Assembly: GCA_016714495.1 (NCBI GenBank)
Contig: JADKDU010000009.1
Location: 1 to 26,565 of the forward strand
Origin: Hyphomonadaceae bacterium
GTDB lineage: Bacteria > Pseudomonadota > Alphaproteobacteria > Caulobacterales > Hyphomonadaceae
DNA length: 26,565 nt
Direction: 5' to 3'
Shown here: positions 1 to 8,842 of the stretch, one piece after another
How the letters are laid out: the number at the start of each line of letters is the position of its first letter
Numbering within the stretch: the stretch's first letter is position 1
Program-made: the position numbers and the translations under genes
Notes under the pieces: generated by a model
Told to the model about the DNA's origin: nothing
Databases searched by the model: none
What the model saw: only the letters and a program-made list of their open reading frames with translations

Positions 1-800
1 GCTAACGCCGACGCGGTACGCCATTGAAGTCAGGCGCAGAGTGCACCCCTTCTCTCGACCGGCTGCGTCACGCGTTGAACCAGGAAGAGTTCGCCCCGAT
101 GGCAGCCACGGGGGGCGCGGAGTTCGTGGTCCGCTGCCGGCGCCTATGCCAGCGACCCCCCACTGCTGCCTGCGGAGTTGCTCAGTCGTCTCTTGCGAAA
201 CTGGCGCCGGGCATACGTCTTCGGATGCGAAGAAAGGCGCCGGAAAGATCATGCATCAGAAGATGTAGAGCATAGAAGCCCTCGACATGCTCATCGGTGT
301 GTCGAAGAGCAATGTCACGGGCGAACTGAATTAACGAATTATCCGCAACTGACCGCATGGTCTGGATTTGCGCGCAAGGCCATCCGATCGTGGTTATCCT
401 TTGACCATGGAAATACTCCGGGAAGTCGGTCACGTCGTCATCGAGAAGTTCAATCGGGTCCTCGCGACAGGCTGTCCCGAACTTCGGCGCTAACTTCGAC
501 GAAAGCCGCCAGCTGGGCGATGCGACCCGCGCGGCTGTTGAGGGACAGAAGCGCAAGCGCATGGGCTGGGTGCAGCCGTTATTCTATCGATCCGATCCAC
601 GCGATCGCGACCGTTGCTCAATCGGATCATGTCTCGCGCTTACGCTGAACAGGCTGCGCGCGCTGTTCCCGACGGACTAGCTCCAGATCCTGGAGCCGCC
701 CCATCCGACTCCCGCGATCGAAGCTCACGGTGTAATTTTCCACTCCAGCCGCAGAAAGGCACGCGGGTTTCAACTGGCTACTCCCCATCCTGGTTGATTC
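1..800. other. Unresolved stretch beyond the repeat protein
   Basis: I recognise no gene here. The clear 24-bp repeat pattern fades leftward near 820-900. The longest open stretch that could be a protein is on the minus strand at about 562-182; it ends with a run reading 'DEHVEGFYALHLLMHDL' and a basic tail, and matches no family I know. A second minus-strand reading at about 840-630 passes from the last repeat-like units ('LTRQEQQAALLPRNQ') into 'GVENYTVSFDRGSRMGRLQD' and stops near 632. That could be the C-terminal end of the repeat protein, but a frameshift could equally have created the stop. Nearby indels make any start or stop here unreliable. Confidence 0.3.
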
Positions 801-819
801 AGAGCGCAGCGTGCCGCTC

Positions 820-3800
820 CGCTGCCGGAACTGGCGCTGATTGCGCGGGAGCAGGGCGGCCTGCTGTTCCTGGCGAGTGAGCTGGCGACCTGATCAGGCG
901 GCGAAGCCGGCAGGTCTGGGTTGCAGAGCGAGCGCATCGATCTGGTGGACGCTGAGGGCGCCGATCGCGGTGGTTTGGCGCGTCAGACCAGAGATCCACG
1001 TCGATGCAAGCCCCGCTCCAGCTGGCCGGGCGTAAACAGGTGCCCCGATCCATGTCGGCGGAGTTGTTGAGCTGCGCCGGGTCGTCTGGGCCAACCTGGG
1101 CGGCGTTGTCGCCGTGCGCGGAAGCGTAAAAAGGCGGCCAGTCGGGTGGACGGCAGAGCTCGCGATCTGATATTCGCCGGAGAAATGCCGCAATCTGTGT
1201 TGGCGTAGACGCCGTCACTTGCATCATCGGTCAGTGAACGTGCACGCGCACCAGGCCGCAGACGCATGTAAGCCGTCGTCGCAGCGATGTCGTCCCGGCT
1301 TCGAGATAGCCAATGTCGGTGGTCGTCAGCAAGCCGATCTGCGTAGCTGAGCCCGCCCAGTTGATATTAATGGGTCATCTGAATTGTTGATCTTGCGTGA
1401 CGTCAGACCCTGTGGTCGCCGACGTGTTGAGGAAAGCCGATCTGAGACGCCGAAAGGGCCTGGAAATCGGGACGTCAGGGCCCGTGAAGCTGATCAGCCG
1501 TAAAGCCGCGTTGATCAGCGTGGACGACATCCGCCAACTCGTGTGGTCGGAAGCTTGCAATCGTGTCGCCGATCAGCGCCGATAAGGCACATGCTACGGA
1601 AATCCGCCGACGACAGTTGCGTCGTTGTCAACGTCGCCAGCGCGGTGTTGGTGAGGGCCGCGACCCGTCCCGGCGACATCGCGCGATCTTGCTGGCGCTG
1701 AGCGCGGCGAATTGCGTGGTTGAGAGCGCCGCCGCCTGGCTGGCAGTGAGCCGCTTAGCGTCGACGTCGACTAACGCGCTGATTTTCGTCGATGGCAGAG
1801 AGCCGAGCATTGTGCGCTGTCAGGCTGGCGAGTTGGGTTTCGGCGAGGCCAGCCTGTGCCGTACGTCGCGCGTTGAACTGTTGCGTCGTCAGGTTGGCAT
1901 GTTGGGAGGACGTGAACGCGCTGCGCTGATTTGGAGTTCGAAAAAATGCAAGCCCATGGTTGCGAAGACGTGAGGAGCCGATCTCCGCCGCGCCAGCCCA
2001 GGCTTTGCTTGAATGGGCGGGTGGCGGACAACGCTGCGATTACGTTGTGCGCAGGGCCTGAAACTGGGTCCACGAATTAAGTAGTCGATGTTTGGAGCCA
2101 GGAGGCCGGCGACGCCGTCCGCTGAAAGAGCACGTAACTGGGATGGCATGTTTGAGAAGGCCGAGATGATTAGCGTCCGGCTACGCCACTTCAGCGGCTG
2201 GAAGCCGCCCATCTGCGTCGACGTCAGCGCAAGCATCTGGCCGAGCGACTGGTCCCGCAAGCGCGGTGGCGTCGAAAGCGGGCCGACCTGAGTCGTGTTC
2301 AACGATACGGAAGCTGGCTCATTGAGCAGAGCCGGATCTGCGTCGTTGTCAGGCCTGCCGGCGCCGCTAGAAAGCGCCGCGATGTCCTGGTTCGACAGCT
2401 GCGGCGAATTGCGTGAGGCTAAGGCTCGCTACATGCGTCGAGGCGAAGCCGTTTAGCGCCGCAGTCGCCAGCGCCTGGATCTGCGTTGTCGTCAGCGCCT
2501 GAAGCTGGCTGACGCTAAGCCAGCGACTGAAGTGCGGTTAGGCCTTTCATCTGCGTTGTCGTGAAGCCCGATATCGCGCTGGCGCCCAGCGCCGAGATAG
2601 CCGTGCTGGAGAAGCGCGCCAGCAGCGTCGCGCCAAGGGAGGCCACCTGGGTTTCCGTGAACGCGCCAGCCTGCGTTTCCGAAAGCGCTGAAAAATTGTG
2701 TCGCCGCCAGAGCGCTAAGCTGCGACGTGCTCAGGGACGCAATCCGCGTCGCGGTGATGCCCCCGATCGCCGTTGTCGACAATGCGCCGATCTGGGAGGG
2801 CTTGAGAGCCGCAAACTGCGTAGTGCTCAACGCTTCGATCTGCGTCTCGTTAAGCGCCTGAACTTGGGTGACGCTCAGGCTAGCAAGCTGTGTCGTGTTG
2901 AACGCCGCAAGATGTGTCTCGCCGAAAGCCGCAATCTGCGAGAAGGAGAGAGGCCAGCGCAAGGCGCGACGTCCCAAGATTCTGGATATCTCCACCTCCA
3001 GCCCGTGTGCAGCGGCGGTGAGGCTTCAATCTGCGCCAAGGACAGCCGGCTGACCTGGTCCGCCGTCATGGCGTTCACCTGATCAGCTGTAAGACCTTTG
3101 ACCTGGGAGATGGTGAAGGCGGCAATCTGGTGGTGGTGAGGCCGAGATCTGGTCGTTGGTCAGCGCCGACACCACGGTCGCCGCAAGGCCCTTGATTTGG
3201 CGTCGTGTTGAAGCGCGTTGATGCGGGTGGCGGAAAGTTCGCTCAGTTTGCTCTGGCGCGAGACCGGCAAACGCGGCGGAACTCAGCGCGGCGAACTGCG
3301 TATTGCTCAGCGCTTCGAGTTGGTTGTTCGAGAGGTTCTGGACCTGAGTGGCGCCAAGCGCGCCGATCTGAAGCGTCGACAGGCCCGCGATCTGTGTGGC
3401 GTTCAGCGCTGAAATGGCGCTCGGTCCCAGCGCCCGCATCTGCCGTCGTGTTCAGAACCGCCAGCCAACCCGTCGAGAAAGCGCCAAACTGCGCTTCGCT
3501 CAGCGCCGCCAGCTGCGCCGTCGCCATGCCCAGTCTGCGTGCGCGTCAGGCCTGCAATATCCGTCTCATTAAACGCCGACAGCCCTGTGACGGAAATGAC
3601 GCCGAGCTGGGAGGAGGTAAGTGCGCCAAGCTGTTCAGAAGAAATCCATCCAGCGCTTCGACAGACAGCGCGCGCATTTGACTGGCGGCAAGAACCGCGA
3701 GCTGCGTCGTCGCCAGCTCGGCCGCCTGTTCGCTCGACAGTCCGCCCAGGGCCGTGGCACTCAGGCTCTTGGGTTGTGTCGTCCTAAGACCGGCATCGCT

Positions 3801-6293
3801 TCCGCCTAAGCGCGCCCATATGTTCAGCCGTGAGGCCGGCGACAGCGGTCGAGCTCAAAGCAGCTAGCTCAGTCGTCCCCAGCGCCGAAATCTGATCACT
3901 TGTGAAGCCGCTCGCTTGCGCGGCGGTCAGCACGCTCAACTGTCGTCTTCCTGAAAGCCGAGATCTGTGTACGGCGAGGAGGCCGATCTCGTCGCGGTCA
4001 GTCCTTGATCTGCGTGGTGGTCAGCGCGCCAATCTGTGTTTCGGAGAGCGCGGCGAGCTGCGTTTCACCGAAACGCCAAGTTGGGTGGCGGGTGAAGGCG
4101 GCAAGCTGCGTGGTGTTGAAGTTGAGGATGTCCCGCGCCTCCAGGCCGGATATCGCCGCGACGCTCAGGCCTGCGATCTATGGGTGGCCGATAGGCTCGC
4201 AATCTGATCATCGCAAAGCGCCGTCAGCTGGTCAGTCGACAGGCCCGCACCTGCGTGCTTGTCAGCGCGCCGAATTGCGTCGTCGTAATGGCGGCGATCT
4301 GGTCGTGGGTCAACGCCGCGATGCCCGCGCCCGTCAGCGGACTGATCTGTGTCGTGGTCAGGGCGGCGAGCTGATCGCCCGTCAGGCCGGCGATCTGCGT
4401 CGAACCCAGCGCCGCAATCTGCGTTGTGGCGATTCCCGTGATCTGGCTGGAAGACAGCGCTGCGATCTGCGACTCGGAAAACGCCGCCATCTGGACAGTG
4501 CCGAGCGCGCCAAATTGCGAGGCGGACAGCGAGACGATCTGCGACTCGATGAGCGCGGCGATCTGAGTGGACGTCAACGCCGTTACCTGCGTGGTGCGTA
4601 ACAGGCCGATCTGAGTTGTGGTGAGGTTTTCGATCTCGCCGATGGGGATCGCGCGGATCTGGGATGAAGTCAGCGCCATGAACTGGTCCGACTTCGGGGC
4701 GGCGAACTGATCGCCGGAAAGCGCGCCTACAGCGTGCCCTTGATCTGGATGGGGCTCAGGGACGTCGGGCGGTCGATGCTCAGCGCCGCGAGTTGATCGG
4801 AGGTTAGCGCCCCAGATTTGTCGAGGTGAAGGGGCGCCACTGGGTCGTCGAAAGCGCGTCGATATGTGTGTTGGTCAGGCTCTGCATCTGCCCAGCGGTC
4901 AGGACGGAAAGCTGGCTCGTAGACAGGGACTGGATCTGAGCCGTGCTTAGGCTGCTAATGCTTGTCGTTCCGAGAAGCTTTATTTGCGTCGTCGACAGGG
5001 CGGTCAGTTGCGTCGTGGTGAGAGCGGCCGCCTGCGTCGCGCTGTGAACGAAGAAAGCTCTTCGGTTGTTAGTTGCTTGATCTGCGTGGCTGTCAGCGCT
5101 GCGACCTGGGTATCGGCAAGCTGGCGCACCTGCGTCGCCGTGAGCCCGGTAATCTGCGTTGGCGTGATCGCGGCCAGCTGGTCGGTGCTGAGAGCGCCGA
5201 GCTGAGAAGCGTTGAAGGCCGATGGATGCACGCCAGTAGCGCCCTGATCTGCGCCGTGGAGAGCGCCGCAATCTCCTCGGTGGAGAGCGTTCCGATATAG
5301 CCCGCCGTAAGGTTCTTCATCTGGGCTGGCGTGCGCAGCGCGATCTTTGCGTCTGTCGAGTATCGCAAACTGGGCGCTCGTCAGCGCGCCCACTTCGGCC
5401 GGAAGCAGGGCGGAGATATGATCGGCGTCGAGCGACGCTAGCTGTGTCGTATTCAGACCCTTTACTTGCGTAGCCGTCAACGCTGTGAACTGGGTGATCG
5501 ACAGCGCTTCCCACTGGGTCGTCGCAAGATTGCCGATCGCGCTCGTGCTGAGCCGGCAATTTGCGTTCCCGTGAGCTGGCCGAGCTGCGCTTCGGTAAAT
5601 CCGCTTACTTGGCTGGCGCTCATCGCGCCGATCTCGCTCATAGTGAGAGGCGGCGACCTGCTGCGCGCCAAGACTGCCGATCTGGGTGCTAGTGAAACCC
5701 TTGACCTGGGTCGTCGTCAGTCCGGCGATCTGGGTGGGAAGGAGGGCGGCAACTTGCTCGGTTGAGAGAGAGCCCAACCCCGCCGCCGTCAGACCGCGGA
5801 TCTGTGTGACTGTCAGGGCGGAGATCTGCGTCGTCGTGAGCTCATCCAGCTGGGTCGATGACAGCGCCGAGAAATCCGCCGCCTCCAGGGCGCGGATCTG
5901 CGTTGTCGTGAGCGCGGCAAGGTCTTCCCCGTCGAGCGCCGAGACCTGCGCGGAAGACAACGCAAACAGCTGCGCCGGGCTGAAGCTCATCTGGCTCGGC
6001 AACAGCGCGGCCATCTGGGCGCGCGAAAGCGCCGTGGCCTGGCGGGTCGAAAGTTGCGAAAGCTGCGTGCCGGAAAATTCCGTGATCTGTGTGGTGGTGA
6101 GGGCAAGGGTCTGCGTCGTCGACAGCGCGACGATGTCCGTGCGTGTCAACGACTCGATTGTTTCGCGCGACATCGCTGCGATCTGGGCGGCGTTGTATGA
6201 GGTGATGAAAGAGACCACTCGACGCGCAGCCTTCCCGATATCGCGGCCACGGGCCGCTGCACGCGCGAGGCTTTCCCCGCGCGCGCGTATCAA
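820..6293 (-). CDS. Giant octapeptide-repeat protein (frameshifted in this sequence)
   Basis: I do not recognise a function. Read on the minus strand from about 6293, a short basic leader (about 35 residues, Arg/Ala-rich, ending 'SFITSYNAAQIAAMS') leads straight into an uninterrupted tract of eight-residue units such as LTTTQITE, LSSTQLDE, LTTTQISA and LTVTQIRG. The tract runs about 5.3 kb, or roughly 220 units. Position 1 is Leu (sometimes Phe), 2-4 are Ser/Thr/Ala-rich, 5 is Gln, 6 is Ile/Val/Leu/Met and 8 is Ala/Gly/Ser; Cys is nearly absent. The tract changes frame many times, but the repeat resumes in register each time (for example 5560-5680 and 5200-5370), so the indels look like sequence errors in one long gene. 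The first possible start in this frame is TTG at 6293, just after an in-frame TAA. A GTG near residue 26 or an upstream ATG reached by a frameshift is also possible. No signal peptide, RTX motif or anchor domain is seen. Similar xLTTTQIxAL tracts occur, to my memory, in large uncharacterised proteobacterial proteins. Confidence 0.75.
900..6200 (-). repeat. 24-bp tandem coding repeat (octad minisatellite)
   Basis: On the plus strand the unit reads approximately GCGCCGATCTGCGTCGTCGT plus CAGC, with the core 'GATCTGCGT' recurring at 24-bp spacing. Units are diverged in the third and variable codons, and most neighbours are not identical, so this is an old array kept by selection on the amino-acid pattern rather than a fresh slippage array. 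It is most regular at 4224-4680 and 5690-6170 and most eroded at 900-2400, where frame breaks are densest. Diverged copies are still clear near 905-980 ('ALSVHQIDAL' on the minus strand) and 1320-1350 ('ATQIGLLTTTDIGYL'). Confidence 0.85.
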
Positions 6294-6641
6294 AGCAAGA
6301 AGCGAGCCAGAAAATTAACCAATAGAAATGCTTGTTTGTCAGGTACTTAGGTAATTCTGATAAACGGATCGGCAGCTCTTGCCGAGCATGCTCCCGGCCA
6401 ATGTTGCCGATGCCGGCGTCGGAAAGCATTCCGCTACGTCATAATCGGTGCGGCAGCGCTCCGCCTTCGATATTCGACTGACAGTGTCGCCCAACGTAAG
6501 CGCTTGCTTTGCTCACGAATTTCGTGAGCGAGCGCCACCACACTCACGATGACTTTCGCGTCAGTGGACGGCGAGCCCCTCGATAAAATGCGCACTTTGG
6601 CTCTACATGCGGCAAACAAGGGTTGAATCGGAGGATTGTCT
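6294..6641. promoter_or_regulatory. Divergent intergenic region with a perfect inverted repeat
   Basis: This 348-bp gap separates the repeat protein (leftward) from the copper protein (rightward) and must hold both promoters. It contains a perfect inverted repeat at 6511-6529, with 9-bp arms GCTCACGAA and TTCGTGAGC around a single T. It sits about 110 bp before the copper-protein start and 220 bp before the repeat-protein start, so it suits an operator for a dimeric regulator; no T-run follows it. No convincing -35/-10 pair was found by eye. A minus-strand ORF from about 6429 runs toward the repeat gene in another frame and could be the true N-terminus if a base is missing near 6280. Confidence 0.45.
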
Positions 6642-8605
6642 ATGCGGATGCGGATTTTGGCGGGTGTAGCCGTCGTCGCCCTGGCTGGCGCGATTGCGGG
6701 TTCCGCGATGGCTTACCGGGTTGGCGATACGGTCAAGGTTGCGACGGCGGCTGACGACTTCCGTCTTGTTGACCAAAACAACCTCGCGCAGAGCCTCCGC
6801 CGTCTGGTCGATGTCGACTCGATCGTGGTCGTCTCGCAGATGAACGGCGATGCCGGTTCGCGTAAGGCGGGCAAGGCGCTCGAAGCGCTTCAGGCTCAGT
6901 ACCCCAAATCCAAGTTCATGATGGTCAACTCGACGCTTGGCGCGACGCGCGCTCAGGTTGCCGCCGAAGCCAAGTCGCAAGGCTACACCTTCCCGGTCCT
7001 GCATGACGAACTGCAGCTGGCCGGTGAACAGCTCGGCGTCACCTATGCCGGCGAAGCCTTCGTTCTCCAGCCCAAGACGCTGAAGGTTCTCTACCACGGC
7101 TCCGTCGAAGGCGCGGGTAAGGCGCTGGCCGATCTCAAAGCCGGCAAATCGGTCGCCGTTACGGAAGTGAAAGCGTCGGGAACGGCGATCGCCTTCCCGG
7201 AGCGCACACGCGGCGCCGACCACGCCAAGATCTCTTACGAAAGCGACATTGCTCCTGTTCTCCAGGCCAAATGCGTCGCCTGCCACTCCGAAGGTGGCGT
7301 CGGACCTTTCGCCATGAAGGATTATGCGACGGTCAAGGGCTGGGCTCCGATGATCCGCGAAGCCATCCGCACGAAGACGATGCCGCCGTGGCATGCCGAC
7401 CCGCTGGTCGGCAAGTTCAAGCATGACGCGTCACTGTCGAACGACCAGGTCAAGATGATCGTTCACTGGGTTGAAGCCGGCGCTCCGCGTACGGGCGGCG
7501 CCGATCCGTTGGCCATCGCAGCCAAGGTTGCTCCGGAATGGCCGAAAGGTAAGCCGGATCTCGAAATCAGCATCCCGGCCTACACGCTCCCCGCTTCCGG
7601 CGCGGTCGAATATCAGTACCCCACCACCAGCAATAAGACGACGGAGTCGAACTGGGTGCGCTCGACGAGCATCATCCCGGGCGAGCGTCGTGGTGTGCAC
7701 CACATTCTGATGGGATACATCGCCGGCAAGCCGCTCGAAGGCCCGGCGTCAGCCTCGCAATGGTCGAACAGCTATGGCGAGTTCGCCGTTGGCGGCGGCG
7801 ACTGGAGCGTTCCGGATGGCTGGGGCGTCGAGCTGCCCCCGGGCGGCAACTTCGGCTTCCAGATGCACTACACGCCGTTCGGCAAGGAAAGCGTCGATGT
7901 TTCCCGCGTCGGCCTGTACTTCTATCCGAAAGACAAAGCCCCGACGAAGATCATGCGCCACGCCGTCGTGACGAATAACTTCATCGAAGTGCCGGCGGAA
8001 TCCGAATTCCACAAGGAAGTCGGCTGCGCGAAGTTCCCGAAGGACGCGACACTCTTCTCGATGCTGATGCACTCGCACCTGCGCGGCCAGGCGGCCAAGG
8101 TCGAAATGGTCGAGGCGAATGGCAAGACGACGACCCTGATCAATCTGCCGCGGTATGACTTCAACTGGCAGCGTTACTACGATTTCGCCGAGCCGATCAA
8201 AAGTGCCCGCGGGCGCCAAAATCGTCTCGACCTGGTGGTATGACAACACCGTCCGTAACGGCGCGAATCCGAACCCCAAGGAAAGCGTGATCTGGGGCGA
8301 TCAATCGTGGGAAGAAATGCACTACGCCTCGATGTTCTATCAGTGGAATGACGAGCGTGTCGGCGCTGAAGCCGATGCAACTGATCAGCTTAAGGCGACT
8401 AACGTCCTTGGCTCTCTCGATGCCAATCTTGATGAGAAGGTCGAACTAGGCGAATTGCGTGGCCGTGTGTATGAGGCGATGAAGCCCGTGTTTGCCAATT
8501 ACGACGCCGACAAGAGCGGGCGCGCTGGACCAGAAGGAACTCAAGGCTGCCATGCCGGTGCTGGGCAAGCTCCGCAAGCGCGACCCGGCCGTCGACAAGG
8601 AGTAG
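6642..8605 (+). CDS. Exported redoxin / cytochrome c / copper type II monooxygenase-like protein with EF-hands
   Basis: ATG at 6642 is chosen because CGGAGG ends 7 nt upstream; a TTG at 6636 would overlap this site. The first 22-25 residues form a signal peptide ending 'AGSAMA'. Next comes a thioredoxin/AhpC-like domain (about 30-175) with no visible CxxC, then a one-haem c-type domain with C211-V-A-C214-H215 and a Met-Pro-Pro-Trp segment. The rest resembles the copper type II, ascorbate-dependent monooxygenase (PHM/DBM) fold, and the family's copper ligands look present: H353-H354, H409 in 'QMHYTP', H477-x-H479 in 'MHSHLRG', and a Met near residue 559 in 'WEEMHYASM'. The C-terminus carries two EF-hand loops, 'DANLDEKVELGEL' and one starting 'DADKSG'. 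Two one-base insertions must be undone: an extra A at 8199-8202 and an extra G at 8518-8520. The corrected protein is about 653 residues. It probably acts in the periplasm; the substrate is unknown. It stands alone between a divergent gene and a terminator. Confidence 0.85.
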
Positions 8606-8636
8606 GGCCTAGGTTCTAACAACCCGAACTAACCGT

Positions 8637-8674
8637 CACCCCGGACGTCTGTCAAAAGCAGACGCTCCGGGGTG
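8637..8674 (+). terminator. Hairpin terminator of the copper/haem protein gene
   Basis: CACCCCGGACGTCTG pairs with CAGACG-C-TCCGGGGTG, a 15-bp stem with one bulged C and a 7-nt loop, 31 bp after the stop codon. A short T-rich stretch (GATCGTTTTC) follows. Confidence 0.8.
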
Positions 8675-8770
8675 GATCGTTTTCAAGGATGCGTTTGGCC
8701 GCTGCCGCCGTCCAGACAGCTGTTGATTCCACGCGTTGGTGGTTGCCGGCATACGCATCATTAGACTGCA

Positions 8771-8810
8771 AACAGAAAGGCGCCGCCGGATGTCAGGTCC
8801 GGCGACGCCT
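8771..8810 (-). terminator. Terminator of the leftward TonB receptor gene
   Basis: On the minus strand AGGCG-T-CGCCGGA pairs with TCCGGCG-G-CGCCT around a 7-nt loop and is followed by TTCTGTTT. It lies about 30 bp past the receptor's stop codon and faces the opposite terminator at 8637-8674, so the two convergent genes are insulated from each other. Confidence 0.8.
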
Positions 8811-8842
8811 CGTGTCCGAAGTCTATGTAGCCGGGAACTTGG

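Noticed and set aside
2492..2995. Separate genes for each frame segment of the repeat tract
   Set aside because: The segments share one repeat register and one strand and lack ribosome-binding sites; the break points are single-base shifts, so one gene is the simpler reading.
4005..4601. Long plus-strand ORFs across the repeat region rich in Arg, Gly and Asp
   Set aside because: They are the antisense image of the 24-bp repeat. The minus strand gives a regular L/T/Q pattern with conserved hydrophobic positions across frame breaks, whereas the plus reading is an Arg-rich by-product.
900..6200. CRISPR array suggested by the regular repeat spacing
   Set aside because: The 24-bp unit has no unique spacers, the period is an exact multiple of three and the unit codes for a protein pattern; no cas genes are present.
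6603..7424. Minus-strand ORF of 273 codons opposite the copper/haem protein
   Set aside because: Shadow of a high-GC gene. The plus strand holds a signal peptide, a CxxCH motif and copper ligands; the minus reading has no recognisable motif.
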